Source: Streptomyces sp. NBC_00193 (GTDB taxonomy: Bacteria > Actinomycetota > Actinomycetes > Streptomycetales > Streptomycetaceae). Taken from it: DNA of 64,000 nucleotides. The notes beneath the pieces were generated by a model. It saw nothing but the letters and a program-made list of their open reading frames with translations. It was not told the DNA's origin and did no database searches. The position numbers and the translations under genes were made by a program. The stretch is from positions 3,348,001 to 3,412,000 of the forward strand of contig NZ_JAPEMM010000001.1 in assembly GCF_026342735.1 (NCBI RefSeq), in the 5' to 3' direction. Of the stretch, positions 1-9,434 are shown piece after piece. Every line of letters starts with the position of its first letter. Positions within the stretch are counted from its first letter, which is position 1.

Positions 1-1
1 C

Positions 2-379
2 CAGTACTACGAGGTCGGGGACGAGACCCTCTGGAACCCCGCGAGCGGCGCCGCCCGGCTCTTCCACCGCCAAGTGGCCCTCTTCGAGGAGGAACTCGGC
101 CTCCCGTCGGGCATCGGTCCGATGGAGATGGACGAGTGCCAGATCGACCCGGCCGCTCTCGGCGTCTTCACCGAAGCCCTCGTGGCCCGCTACGGACACG
201 CCGGCCACGCCGTCATCCGCGCCCTCTCGGAGGGATTCGTCACCACCGTGCTGGTACTGGCGGAGCGGGCGGGCGTGGGCGACCTCCGGGTCCCGCCGCT
301 CCCGGGCTCCTACGAAGCCTCCGCGGAGGACGTGCTGCGCGCGGCCGCCCGGGAGCTGTCCGGGAGGATGCCGCGCTGA
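2..379 (+). CDS. DUF6086-like protein (5' truncated)
   Basis: The reading frame is open from the window edge and ends in TGA at 377-379, so only the first few residues are missing. The product (about 125 residues seen) begins QYYEVGDETLWNP and contains LFEEELGLPSGIGPM and DECQIDPAAL, followed by an Ala/Leu-rich helical region. From memory this pattern matches DUF6086, a Streptomyces family of unknown function whose members are about this length. There is no signal peptide or membrane segment in the visible part, so it is probably cytoplasmic. It converges on the NUDIX gene with a 2-base gap. No function is proposed. Confidence 0.6.
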   Translation, partial: QYYEVGDETLWNPASGAARLFHRQVALFEEELGLPSGIGPMEMDECQIDPAALGVFTEALVARYGHAGHAVIRALSEGFVTTVLVLAERAGVGDLRVPPLPGSYEASAEDVLRAAARELSGRMPR

Positions 380-381
380 GA

Positions 382-834
382 TCAGGCGAGCAGGCCCAGG
401 TGCACGGGCTCGGCGGGGGCCTCGTCGAGCAGCTCGGCGAGGCGCGGCGGCCACAGCGGTTCGCCGAGGGTGGCGAGGTTCCGCGGCGACAGCCACCGCC
501 AGTGGGCCTCGGGGTACTCCGGGACCGGATCGCGGTGCGGGCCGCTGGTCACGTAGATGTGCTCGTACTGGCGTACCGGGATGCCCTGGTGCGTGAAGTC
601 GTGCTCCCAGGTGCAGAGCAGCCGCTCCGGCTCCAGGTCCGTCCACCCCGTCTCTTCCCGCAACTCCCGCCGCACGCACTCCTCGGGCGTCTCCCCGGGA
701 TCGATGCCACCGCCGGGCGGCAGCCAGTGGATGCCGACTTCCACGTTGTTCTCGCGGAAGAGGAACACGGATCCGGCGGGGTTGAGGACGACGATTCTGG
801 CTGCCTGCCGAGGAGTTCGCGGTGAAGTGTGCAT
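382..834 (-). CDS. NUDIX hydrolase
   Basis: A 150-residue protein starting MHTSPRTPRQAARIVVLN. The full NUDIX box G-x5-E-x7-REUxEExGU is visible around residues 53-75 (GGIDPGETPEE, then RELREETGW). The family hydrolyses nucleoside diphosphates linked to another group, using Mg2+ bound by the box glutamates; the substrate here cannot be read. A longer open frame extends upstream, but it is proline/arginine shadow sequence running through an inverted repeat, so the ATG at 834 is preferred. The end MHTSP... onward gives a normal single-domain length. Confidence 0.9.
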   Translation of the reverse strand: MHTSPRTPRQAARIVVLNPAGSVFLFRENNVEVGIHWLPPGGGIDPGETPEECVRRELREETGWTDLEPERLLCTWEHDFTHQGIPVRQYEHIYVTSGPHRDPVPEYPEAHWRWLSPRNLATLGEPLWPPRLAELLDEAPAEPVHLGLLA

Positions 835-1440
835 CAGGCCAGCGTACGACGGGGGGTTCGGGGGCGGGAGAGGTCGGAGGGGGCGGGGGTTGGGTGGGGG
901 GCAGGGGCTGGGTGGGTGGCGGGGGTTGGGGGCTGGGGGCGTGGGCTGCGGGTTGGTGCTTGGCTTCGTGGGGTTTCGGGGGGCGTCCCGGAAGTCTTGT
1001 GGCGTTTCGGTGTGGGCCGGTCCCTCAAGGGCGCTCCCTGCGGTCGCGTCGCTTCGCGATGGCCTTCGGCCACCCTTGACCGACCGGCCCACACCGAAAC
1101 GCCACAAGACTTCCGGGATCCCCCCGGGGAACGGCCGGGGGGAGGAGGGGGGAGGAGCGGGCCGGTTTGGCATGCCTGTGCCCTCTCCGGCCGGTGGCCG
1201 TCTGGGCACGGGCCCGGCAGGGCCGTGATCTCAGTCGGTACGGACGTGCGGGGCGGTCGGAGCATCCAGGGCCGGGCGTCTGGACACCCTTCCCGTGACC
1301 GTCGACAGCCACCCCGAGCGCAAGGACGCCCACCAGCCCCTCAGGGTCGGTGGGCGCGACAGATCGATACGTACTCTCGCTCGGTTTAGCGGCTGCCGAC
1401 CGGCCGTGGCTGATCTGGAAGGGTGGAGGGGCGGATGACC
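835..1440. other. intergenic region, no convincing gene
   Basis: About 600 bases between the NUDIX start and the end of the immunity-like gene. It holds a G-rich low-complexity stretch at about 850-960 (GGGTGGGTGG-like runs) and a long inverted repeat at 986-1118. Open frames here are composition-driven and lack recognisable protein patterns. Confidence 0.6.
986..1118. repeat. long intergenic inverted repeat
   Basis: The left arm begins TCCCGGAAGTCTTGTGGCG at 986 and continues through GTTTCGGTGTGGGCCGGTC to about 1022. The same sequence appears in reverse complement at about 1081-1117. A further TCAAGGG/CCCTTGA match extends the stem toward a GC-rich centre of about 40 bases (CGGTCGCGTCGCTTCGCGAT region). 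Arms are about 36 bases and essentially perfect. It lacks coding capacity and target-site duplications that I can see. From memory similar palindromes recur between Streptomyces genes, so a REP/MITE-like element is possible. Confidence 0.75.
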
Positions 1441-1992
1441 TCAGGGGGCGGTCTGGGGGGTGGGTCTCAGGGCGGCGTCGAGTGCGCGGATGAGCTCTCC
1501 TACGCGGCCGCCTCCGGCGGGTGGGGCGGGCATGCGGGCCAGGACGTGGGAGACGGCCGGGGGTGCGTGACCGCTTGCCCATGCGAGGGTGCGTGCAGCG
1601 GTCCGGGTGTTCTCCTCCGCTGCCAGTTCTTCCGCGCGTGCCGCGTGCGCTGCGGCGCCCAGGATGTGTTTGATCTGGTGGGGGCTCGCCTTCGGGTGGA
1701 GGTAGGCGGCGCCGGCTGCGTGGCTCGCCGCGCGTGCCGCGTCGGTCGCCGCGGGCGAACCGGGTTCCTGCGCCGCCTTGTAGGCCGCCCACGCGCACTG
1801 CCGCAGGGCGGCCGTGCGCCGGCCGCCCCCGGCGAACGCCTCTGCCGCCTCGATGGCCTCGCGGGGGCGGGCCTCGCCGGGATGCTCTTGCTCGAAGACC
1901 TGGAGGGCCCTGCGCGCACAATCGGCCGCGTAGCCCGTGATCTCCCGCAGCTCGTCCTCGCTCAGTTCGATCGTGTCCGACGTGCTCGCCAT
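1441..1992 (-). CDS. Imm-5-like putative immunity protein
   Basis: A 183-residue, Ala-rich, all-helical cytoplasmic protein. Recognisable blocks are TGYAADCARRALQVFE (residues 20-35), RPREAIEAAEAFAGGG, AASHAAGAAYLHP and HQIKHILGAAAHAARA, ending in RVGELIRALDAALR. From memory these match the Imm-5-like family predicted to protect against polymorphic toxins. No cognate toxin sits next to it: the upstream neighbour is an export permease 49 bases away. A general antitoxin-like or housekeeping role is therefore equally open. Confidence 0.6.
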   Translation of the reverse strand: MASTSDTIELSEDELREITGYAADCARRALQVFEQEHPGEARPREAIEAAEAFAGGGRRTAALRQCAWAAYKAAQEPGSPAATDAARAASHAAGAAYLHPKASPHQIKHILGAAAHAARAEELAAEENTRTAARTLAWASGHAPPAVSHVLARMPAPPAGGGRVGELIRALDAALRPTPQTAP

Positions 1993-2041
1993 GCCCCGAT
2001 CCTCCCGTCCCGTGTGCCGGTGCGCGCCCGGGGCCCGGTGC

Positions 2042-3274
2042 CTACCCCGCCTGCAGTGCCAGTGTCGGGGACAGCTTCGCTGCCCGGACCGCCGGGTAGA
2101 GGCCTGCCACCGTGCCGATGGCCAGGGTGGCTGCGAAGCCTCCGGTGACCGCCCAGAGGGGGACCACCCAGGGGAGGTCGCCGGCTCGGGCGTACACCGC
2201 CGTGGCCGCGCCGCCCAGGGCGATGCCGGCCAGGCCGCCCAGGCCCGACAGGAGCAGGGACTCCGTGACGAACTGGATGCGGATCTGGCCCTTGGTGGCG
2301 CCCAGGGAGCGGCGCAGGCCGATCTCGTGGCGGCGTTCCAGTACCGAGATGATCATCGTGTTGGCCACCCCGACCCCGCCCACCAGCAGGGCGATGCCGC
2401 CCAGGCCGAGGAGGAGGGTGCTGAAGGCGCCCTCGGTGGCGGCCTTCGCCTGCAGGGCCGCCGAGGGGTCGGTGACCGAGACCGTGGTGGGGCTCTCGGG
2501 GTTGGCCGTCTTGGCGATGAGGTTGCGGACCTCCTGGACGCGGTCGTCGGCGGAGCGTTCGTAGATGGAGGTGGGGTGGCCGTCGAAGGCCAGGAGGTTT
2601 TGGGCGGCGTCCCAGCCGATGAGTGCCGAGCGTTCGATCTCCGGGGCGAGGGGGATCGGGTCGAGGATGCCGATGACCGTGAAGTACTGCCCGGCGATGA
2701 ACACCTGCCCGCCCGGCGCCGTGATGCCCAGGCGCTCGGCGGAGACGTGTCCGAGGACCACGGACGGGTAGCGGCCCGTCGCCTCGTTGAGCCAGCTGCC
2801 GCTCCGCATCCGGGCCCGGAGGGTCTTCAGGAGCTCGTCCTTCGCCGCCTTGAGGGCGATGCCGCCCGTCTCCTCCTTGGGGATGTTCTCGCTGCGGCGG
2901 ACGGATTCCTTCACGTCTCCTGTTGTGCCGACCGATTCGACCCCGTCGATCCGGGCGATCATGCCGGGGGCGTCCTTGGGGAGCGTGGTGTCCTGTCCCG
3001 AGAACATCGACTGGCCGGGCGTCGCGACCAGCATGTTCGTGCCGAGCTTGTCGAGTTCCTGGAGCAGCTTGGCCTGGCTGGACGAGGAGATGCCGACGAC
3101 CGCGATCATCGTCGCGATGCCGATCGCGATCCCGAGCGCGGACAGGAACACGCGCATCGGCCGCGAGCGCAGCCCCGCCGATCCCACGTGGAACACGTCG
3201 CGGGGGCCGAGGCGGGGTGGAGAGAGCTTGCGCGCTTTTTTGCCGGCCGCGCGGGGCTTCGTACGGGCACCCAT
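2042..3274 (-). CDS. MacB/FtsX-type ABC transporter permease
   Basis: A 410-residue permease. It has a short basic N-terminus, a first membrane segment at about 40-62 (VFLSALGIAIGIATMIAVVG), a large extracytoplasmic domain of about 220 residues (MacB periplasmic core type), then three C-terminal membrane segments. The loop LERRHEIGLRRSLGATKGQI is the FtsX-superfamily signature. The ATG at 3274 shares one base with the ATPase stop (TAATG), indicating translational coupling; the longer upstream start is not needed. Together with the ATPase and adaptor it would form a mechanotransmission-type exporter, likely for a peptide or antimicrobial. The substrate is unknown. Confidence 0.9.
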   Translation of the reverse strand: MGARTKPRAAGKKARKLSPPRLGPRDVFHVGSAGLRSRPMRVFLSALGIAIGIATMIAVVGISSSSQAKLLQELDKLGTNMLVATPGQSMFSGQDTTLPKDAPGMIARIDGVESVGTTGDVKESVRRSENIPKEETGGIALKAAKDELLKTLRARMRSGSWLNEATGRYPSVVLGHVSAERLGITAPGGQVFIAGQYFTVIGILDPIPLAPEIERSALIGWDAAQNLLAFDGHPTSIYERSADDRVQEVRNLIAKTANPESPTTVSVTDPSAALQAKAATEGAFSTLLLGLGGIALLVGGVGVANTMIISVLERRHEIGLRRSLGATKGQIRIQFVTESLLLSGLGGLAGIALGGAATAVYARAGDLPWVVPLWAVTGGFAATLAIGTVAGLYPAVRAAKLSPTLALQAG

Positions 3275-3984
3275 TACGCGCCCACCCCCAGCGCGTCCGC
3301 GTTCCACACGTCGGCCACGATCTCGCCGTCGCGGATGCGGACCTGCCGGGGCAGGCTCGCCGCGATCTCGTTGTCGTGGGTGATCACGGCGATGGTGGCC
3401 CCGTCCTGGTTGAGCTCGTGCAGCAGTTCCATCACCGACTCGCCGGACGCCGTGTCCAGGGCGCCCGTCGGCTCGTCGGCGAGCAGCAGGTCCGGTTCGC
3501 CCGCCACTGCGCGGGCGATCGCCACGCGCTGCTTCTGCCCGCCGGACAGTTCGTGGGGACGGTGGTCCATGCGGTCGCCGAGGCCGACGCGCTCCAGGGC
3601 GCGTTCCGCCCGGCGTCCGCGTTCGGCGCGGGAGAGGCCGGAGTAGAGGAGGCCCTCGGCGACGTTGGCGCGGGCGCTGATGCCGGGGACGAGGTGGAAG
3701 GACTGGAAGACGAAGCCGACGTGGCGGGAGCGCAGGGCGGAGAGGGAGCGGTCGGAGAGGCTCGCGATGTCGTACCCGGCGATGGCGACGCGCCCGGCGG
3801 TGGGCCGGTCGAGGGTTCCGACGATGTGCAGGAGCGTGGACTTTCCGGAGCCGGACGGGCCGACGATGGCGAGGAGTTCGCCGTTCAGGACGGTGAGGTC
3901 GACTCCGCGCAGGGCCGCGACCCCGCCGGGGTACTCCTTGGTGACGCCGGTCAGTTCGACGACCGCGTGGGCGTGCTGGTTCAT
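3274..3984 (-). CDS. MacB/LolD-type ABC transporter ATPase
   Basis: A 236-residue ATPase with Walker A GPSGSGKST (about 42-50), Q-loop VFQSFHLVPG, signature LSGGQKQRVAIARA (about 144-157), Walker B LLLADEPTGALD and the switch histidine in VITHD. This is the compact LolD/MacB class that powers FtsX-fold permeases. The start overlaps the adaptor stop by 4 bases (ATGA), and the stop overlaps the permease start by 1 base, so adaptor, ATPase and permease form one coupled operon. Confidence 0.95.
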   Translation of the reverse strand: MNQHAHAVVELTGVTKEYPGGVAALRGVDLTVLNGELLAIVGPSGSGKSTLLHIVGTLDRPTAGRVAIAGYDIASLSDRSLSALRSRHVGFVFQSFHLVPGISARANVAEGLLYSGLSRAERGRRAERALERVGLGDRMDHRPHELSGGQKQRVAIARAVAGEPDLLLADEPTGALDTASGESVMELLHELNQDGATIAVITHDNEIAASLPRQVRIRDGEIVADVWNADALGVGA

Positions 3985-5162
3985 GACGCGGGGACTCCTA
4001 CGAGCATGCCCTCCTTGAGGGCGTCCCCCTTCACTTCCACCCGGCCCTGGCCGAACATGCCGAGCTCGACCTTGACCTCGCGGACCGTGCCGTTCTCGAC
4101 GACCTGGACTCCGAAGCCGCCTTCGGCGAGGGCGAGGAGCGAGTTGACCGGTACGGAGAGCACTCCCTTGCGGACCTCGCCCGTCAGGCCCACCGAGACC
4201 GGGGACTGGTCGGGGCCCGTGGCCTCGGCGGGGTTGTCGAGGGCGATCTCGACGTCGACCTTAGGCTTCTTGTCGCCGCCACCGCCGCCGCCCCCGCCTC
4301 CCGAGGACGGGTCGTCGCCGTTGGCGGTGGTGCCCATCGAGCTGATCTTGCCCTTGGCGGTGCCGCCGCCGGGCAGGCTCACGGTCACCGGGTCGCCGGT
4401 CTTGACCTTGCCCGCCTTGGCCACGTCGAGCTGCAGGCGGACCATCCGCTCGGTGCCGGTCAGGGTCATGACGGGCTTGCCGGCGGCCGCCTCGTCGCCG
4501 ACCGCCATGTCGCTCTTCTGGATCCGCTGGGGTCCGGAGGCGAAGGCGACGTCGCCCTTGCCGACCTCGCCGGTCTCTTTTGTTTTGTGGGCCTTCTGCC
4601 AGCGTTTGACGGCGGTGGCCGTGCCGTCGGTGAAGGTGCCGTCCGAGGTGTCCAGGCCGGTGCCGAAGCCGAGGGCCTGGAGGTTCTGCTTGAGCTGCTT
4701 GACGTCCTCGCCCTTGTCCCCGGACTTCATGGACCGGTACACGGGGGTGGAGCCGTACATCAGGCGCACCGGCTTGCCGTTGACCTCGTAGAGCTTGCCG
4801 TCGCGCTCGACGGAGGAGCCGGCGGGCGCCACCCAGGTCAGGGTCGCGGAGCCGGAGCCGGAACCCGCCCCCGCCCCGGCGCCTCCGGGGGCGCCGCCCG
4901 CCCCGCCCGCGCCGCCGGGCGCGTCCGCGCCCACCGCGTTGAGCTTGCGTTCCTTCGCGAAGCCGAGCGTCCCGTCGGCCTTGAACCCGGAGCTCAGGTC
5001 GCCGCGCGTGACCGGGGAGGTGGCCCCCGGCAGCCCGTCCGAGCGGTCCTGCTTCGAGCCGCCGCCGTCGGTCGCCGGCTGGGCCACGACCGCGTACCCG
5101 CCGCCGGTGACGGCGAGTACGACGAACAGCGAGCCCAGGACCCATTTCCTGCGCTTGCTCAC
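3981..5162 (-). CDS. HlyD-like adaptor with peptidoglycan-binding domain
   Basis: A 393-residue protein anchored by one N-terminal membrane segment (about 7-27, WVLGSLFVVLAVTGGGYAV). A Gly/Ala-rich linker at about 78-105 leads to a PG_binding_1-like module (about 143-195, GDKGEDVKQLKQNLQALGFG) placed inside the adaptor. A beta-rich membrane-fusion C-terminus follows, with a Gly run near residue 295. GTG at 5162 overlaps the lipoprotein stop (GTGA), which fixes the start. In actinobacteria such adaptors accompany MacB-type exporters, probably tethering them to cell wall. Confidence 0.87.
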   Translation of the reverse strand: MSKRRKWVLGSLFVVLAVTGGGYAVVAQPATDGGGSKQDRSDGLPGATSPVTRGDLSSGFKADGTLGFAKERKLNAVGADAPGGAGGAGGAPGGAGAGAGSGSGSATLTWVAPAGSSVERDGKLYEVNGKPVRLMYGSTPVYRSMKSGDKGEDVKQLKQNLQALGFGTGLDTSDGTFTDGTATAVKRWQKAHKTKETGEVGKGDVAFASGPQRIQKSDMAVGDEAAAGKPVMTLTGTERMVRLQLDVAKAGKVKTGDPVTVSLPGGGTAKGKISSMGTTANGDDPSSGGGGGGGGGDKKPKVDVEIALDNPAEATGPDQSPVSVGLTGEVRKGVLSVPVNSLLALAEGGFGVQVVENGTVREVKVELGMFGQGRVEVKGDALKEGMLVGVPAS

Positions 5163-5659
5163 TTGTCCGCGCCGCACTTGTTGAGCTGGTCCATGAACTT
5201 GTCCTTGTCGGCCCCCTCGGGGAGGGAGAACCCCGTCCGCGCGTTCCCGTTGAACTCCGGGTCCGGCATGTCGAAGCCGTGGTCCCGCATGCACTTGGCC
5301 TGGGCGAGGGCCTTGTCCTTCTCGGCCTGCGGCATCTCGCCACCGCCGCCGGGGGCCGACATCCCGCACTTCTCCATGGCCTTCTTCAGCACCTCCTGGT
5401 CCGCGCCCGCACCCACCGTCATACCGCGCGCGTCCTCGCCGGGCTTCGGGTCGGGGGCGTCGACGCCGTTGTCGCGCAGGCACTTGCGCAGCTTGAGGGC
5501 GTTGTCGGCGTCCGTGCCGCCGCCCGAGCCGCCGGCTCCGCCGGACTGCGAGGAGCCCTCCTTCTTGTCCGATCCGCCGGCGCCGCCCGTGCACGCGGTG
5601 ACGAAGAGGGTGAGGCCGGTGAGGAGCGCGGCCGTGGTCATGGTCGTGGATCGCTTCAT
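5159..5659 (-). CDS. lipoprotein of the export operon
   Basis: A 166-residue secreted lipoprotein. The signal is basic then hydrophobic and ends in the lipobox VTAC (Cys at about 23), followed by a Gly/Ser-rich linker. The mature part has two Cys-containing repeats, LRKCLRDNGVDAPDP and QAKCMRDHGFDMPDP, each followed by a second Cys (MEKCGM and LNKCGA), suggesting two disulfide-bonded halves. It is first in the operon with adaptor, ATPase and permease and faces the response-regulator gene across 90 bases. It may capture the exported ligand; this is inference from context. Confidence 0.85.
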   Translation of the reverse strand: MKRSTTMTTAALLTGLTLFVTACTGGAGGSDKKEGSSQSGGAGGSGGGTDADNALKLRKCLRDNGVDAPDPKPGEDARGMTVGAGADQEVLKKAMEKCGMSAPGGGGEMPQAEKDKALAQAKCMRDHGFDMPDPEFNGNARTGFSLPEGADKDKFMDQLNKCGADK

Positions 5660-5749
5660 GGGTCCGAGACTGCGCGAACAGCGGGTTTCGCTTCTCTAAC
5701 GGCTCGTGCTTACAACGGCGAAATACGCCGCTCCGGTAAAGAGGACGCC

Positions 5750-6411
<662 letters not shown>

Positions 6412-6415
<4 letters not shown>

Positions 6416-7695
6416 GAGCAGTGCTCCATTCCGAGCGCGCCCGTCTCACCGTCCTCTACGGCTCCCTGCTGCTCCTCGCGGGCGGCGGCCTCATCGCACT
6501 GATCAACATCCTGCTCCGCAACGGCCTCTACACCCGCATCAGCGGGGCCGTCACCACCACCGTCCCGGCCATCAAGGGCACCCCGTTCCCCTCCGTGATC
6601 CCGGGCGAGCAGGTCCCCGTACCCGGCGAGACCATCGCCCCCCGCATCCCGGGCGCCACCCCGGCCAGTCCGAGCCCCGGGACCACCCCGGGCCCCGAGC
6701 AGCTCGCCCAGTGGCAGGCCACCCGCAACCTCTCCACCGCCGTCGAGCAGGCCACCCTCCACGAGCTGCTGGTCGTCTCCCTCGTCGCCCTCGCCGTCTT
6801 CGCCGTCCTGTCCATCTGGCTGGCCTGGTGGATGGCCGGCCGCGTCCTGCGCCCCCTCGGCGTGATCACCGAGACGGCCCGGCGGCTGTCCGGCGCCAAC
6901 CTCCACGAGCGGATCGGCCTCCAGGCCCCGCCCGGCGAACTCAAGCGGCTGGCGGACACCTTCGACGGGATGCTCGACCGGATGGAGGAGCTGGTCGGTG
7001 CGCAGCGACGGTTCGCCGCGAACGCCGCCCACGAGCTGCGCACCCCCCTCGCCGTCCAGCGGGCGGCCGCCGAGATCGGGCTGGCGGGTGACCCGCCGCC
7101 GGAGAAGGTGGCCCGGATCCGCTCCAAGCTGATCGAGGTCGCCGACTCCAGTCAGCACCTCGTCGAGTCACTGCTCCTGCTCGCCGTCTCGGAGGAGGGC
7201 TTGGAGGCGACGGAGCCGGTGGACCTGGCGGGGCTCGCGGAGGCGGAGCTGGCGGGCGTCGAGGGGACGGCCCCTCAGGACCTGGTGGTGGTACGGGACC
7301 TGGCGCCGCTGACCGTTGCGGGCGACCGGATCCTCCTGGGGCACCTCGTACGGAACCTGCTGGCCAATGCCGTACGTCACAACCGCGCGGGCGGCCGCCT
7401 GGAGGTGGCGACCTCCCCGGAGGGGGTGCTGACGGTCTCCAACACCGGTCCGGTGATCGAGCCGGGGGACGTGCCGCGGCTGCTGGAGCCCTTCCGGCGG
7501 CGGGCGGAGCGGCAGCATACGGCGGGCGAGGGCGCCGGGTTGGGGCTTTCGATCGTCGCCTCGATCGCGCGGGCGCACGGCGCGGAACTGACGGCGCGGG
7601 CCAACCCGGCGCCGGGCGGCGGGTTGATGGTCCGGGTCTGGTTCCCGGCCGGGTCACCGGCCGCGCGACCCGCCGGGGAAACGCCGGGCGCTTGA
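6412..7695 (+). CDS. sensor histidine kinase
   Basis: A 427-residue membrane kinase. It has TM1 at about 14-36, an extracellular sensor loop of about 80 residues rich in Pro/Thr (VIPGEQVPVPGET), and TM2 at about 119-141. A HAMP domain follows, then the DHp helix with His207 in AANAAHELRTPLA. The ATP-binding domain has N box HLVRNLLANAVRH and G box GAGLGLSIV. Family length is normal. It is co-translated with the response regulator. The short sensor loop and adjacent MacB-type exporter suggest sensing of an envelope-active compound, but the ligand cannot be inferred. Confidence 0.95.
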
Positions 7696-7737
7696 CCGGT
7701 CAACAAAAATGAAGATCGGCTGTGTACGGTCGGGTCA

Positions 7738-8628
7738 ATGAGCAAGCACGCCCGAGCCGGCTCCCGCGCGACCCGTCCGTCCCGCACACCCGGTACGACC
7801 CGCCCGTCCCGACGCTCCCGCGCCGGCGGTACGCGGCGCGCCGACGGTGGCTCCCGGGGATCTCGGGGCTCCCGCGGCTCGCGCCCGCTCGCCTTCGCGG
7901 CCGCCCTGGGGCTGCTCGGTTTCGGCGCGGGCTGGGTGTACCTGGCCCAGGACCCGCCGGCCAACGCCACGGCCCGCGTGGCGGCCGACGCCCGGCCGCC
8001 GGCGGAGGAGCGGGCCGCGCGGGCCGCCGAGCGCGACCCCCTCCAGGGACTGCCCGAGGTCAGCGAGCAGACCCGGGCGAAGATCCCCGCGGACGCCCGC
8101 CAGCTCATCCTGGTCACCGGCAAGGCGAAGGACTCCTCGGAGTCCACCGCGGCCCTGTACACCCGTCCGGCGGCCGGCGCCGACTGGGCGAAGAGCGAGA
8201 GCTGGCCCGCGCGCAACGGAGCCAAGGGCTGGTCCACGGAGCGTACGTACGGGGACCTGACCTCTCCCGAGGGCGTGTTCGCGCTCACCGACGCGGGCGG
8301 GCTGCTGGCGAAGCCGCCGGGCACGAAGTTCCCGTACGACCAGGACCGCTCCTTCGTGGCGACGGGCCGCGGGGTCAACGGTGAGTCGCTGCGCGGCTCC
8401 TTCGACTATGTCGTCGCCATCGACTTCAACCGCAGGACGGGGGTGAGTCCGCTCGACCCGACGAAGCCCGAGGGCGAGGAGAAGGGCGGCAACATCTGGC
8501 TCCACGTGGACCACGACGGCCCCTCGCAGGGCTGCGTGGGCATCCCGAAGGCCGCGATGCAGAAGGTCCTGGAGACCCTCGACCCGGCGGCCAAGCCGGT
8601 CATCGTGATGGGGCCGAAGGGCTTCTGA
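7738..8628 (+). CDS. membrane-anchored L,D-transpeptidase (YkuD)
   Basis: A 296-residue protein. An Arg/Ser/Gly-rich cytoplasmic N-terminus (SRGSRGSRGSR) precedes one membrane segment at about 51-70. An extracytoplasmic YkuD domain ends with HVDHDGPSQGCVGI, which carries the catalytic His and Cys spacing of L,D-transpeptidases. Such enzymes form 3-3 cross-links in peptidoglycan or attach proteins to it. It starts 42 bases after the kinase gene, so could be co-transcribed. Its 3' end overlaps the convergent membrane-protein gene by 29 bases. Confidence 0.88.
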   Translation: MSKHARAGSRATRPSRTPGTTRPSRRSRAGGTRRADGGSRGSRGSRGSRPLAFAAALGLLGFGAGWVYLAQDPPANATARVAADARPPAEERAARAAERDPLQGLPEVSEQTRAKIPADARQLILVTGKAKDSSESTAALYTRPAAGADWAKSESWPARNGAKGWSTERTYGDLTSPEGVFALTDAGGLLAKPPGTKFPYDQDRSFVATGRGVNGESLRGSFDYVVAIDFNRRTGVSPLDPTKPEGEEKGGNIWLHVDHDGPSQGCVGIPKAAMQKVLETLDPAAKPVIVMGPKGF

Positions 8629-9292
8629 CGGGCTCGGCCGCAGCAGCCACCTCGCCCGCCGCCGCCTTCCCGCCCGCAGCCGGGTCGCGGGCCAGCAGGG
8701 CGATGTACGCCAGGTCGAACACGGCGCACAGCAGCCCGAGCCCGAGGATGAACGGTGCGTCCTCGATGACTCCGAAGAGGAAGGTCGGCGCGAGCGTGCC
8801 GAGCCACTTGGCGACGGCGATCACCAGCGACTGCCCGTGCCGGCCGCCCCGGCTCGCGTAGAGGGCGATGAACAGGCCGGACATCAGCAGGTTCTGCAGG
8901 AACGCCGAGTACCGGCTCGAGTCGTGCGTGCCGAAGTGGGCGATGAAGAGCCACTGCACGGCGAAGGCGCTCGCAAAGACGAGCACGCTCCAGACGGCGA
9001 ACAGCGGCCGGGTCACGAAGCCGGGCAACTCGGCCCGCCCGTAGCGCAGGTAGGTGTACACGATGACGATGTCGGCGACGGCCCACACGACGTTGACGAC
9101 GCCCTGCGCGGTGACTCCGGAGTTGTGGAACTCGTAGAAGGCGTAGGTGCTTTCCCACGCGAAGTTCAGCGCGAGCGCCGCGACCGGCATCGCGTACGTC
9201 CGGTCGCGCAGCCCCACCCGGATCGCCTCGACGTACACGAGGGTCCAGGCCAGCCCGCTGATCAGCGTCAGAAAGAGATCCACGGGCGGCAC
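8600..9292 (-). CDS. candidate Pyr4-type transmembrane terpene cyclase
   Basis: A 230-residue protein with about seven hydrophobic segments and a short hydrophilic tail. It contains NFAWESTYAFYEF early and DLAYIALLA near the end. These match, from memory, the Glu in the WE motif and the late Asp that act as acid/base residues in Pyr4-family integral membrane terpene cyclases, and PGAP uses that name for similar actinobacterial proteins. No prenyltransferase or polyprenyl synthase is adjacent, so the substrate and even a cyclase role are unproven. An alternative is an uncharacterised seven-helix membrane protein. It is convergent with the L,D-transpeptidase gene, sharing 29 bases. Confidence 0.6.
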   Translation of the reverse strand: MPPVDLFLTLISGLAWTLVYVEAIRVGLRDRTYAMPVAALALNFAWESTYAFYEFHNSGVTAQGVVNVVWAVADIVIVYTYLRYGRAELPGFVTRPLFAVWSVLVFASAFAVQWLFIAHFGTHDSSRYSAFLQNLLMSGLFIALYASRGGRHGQSLVIAVAKWLGTLAPTFLFGVIEDAPFILGLGLLCAVFDLAYIALLARDPAAGGKAAAGEVAAAAEPVRSPSAPSR

Positions 9293-9355
9293 CCTAGCGG
9301 GGTACCCGGGGTTTCGACGAGGGAGCGGAACGCCGTGCGCCGTCGAACCCCTTGC

Positions 9356-9370
9356 CTGACGACCCGTCAG
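9356..9370. promoter_or_regulatory. palindromic operator, site 1
   Basis: CTGACG-ACC-CGTCAG is a perfect 6-3-6 palindrome, 65 bases before the LLM/SDR operon start. It belongs to a five-member set in the window (see 11196, 11256, 36010 and 37606). Confidence 0.75.
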
Positions 9371-9434
9371 CTACGACGATGGCCCCCGCACCGGTATGAC
9401 GAATCGGCAGTCGAGGACGAGGCGGGTACGGCCC

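Noticed and set aside
1025..1921. A 298-residue minus-strand frame crossing the inverted repeat and the Imm-5-like gene.
   Set aside because: The Imm-5-like protein is in another frame with recognisable conserved blocks; this translation is Arg/Pro-rich shadow.
3274..3307. An upstream ATG for the ABC permease giving 11 extra residues.
   Set aside because: It would overlap the ATPase gene by 34 bases, while the ATG at 3274 forms a standard TAATG coupling junction.
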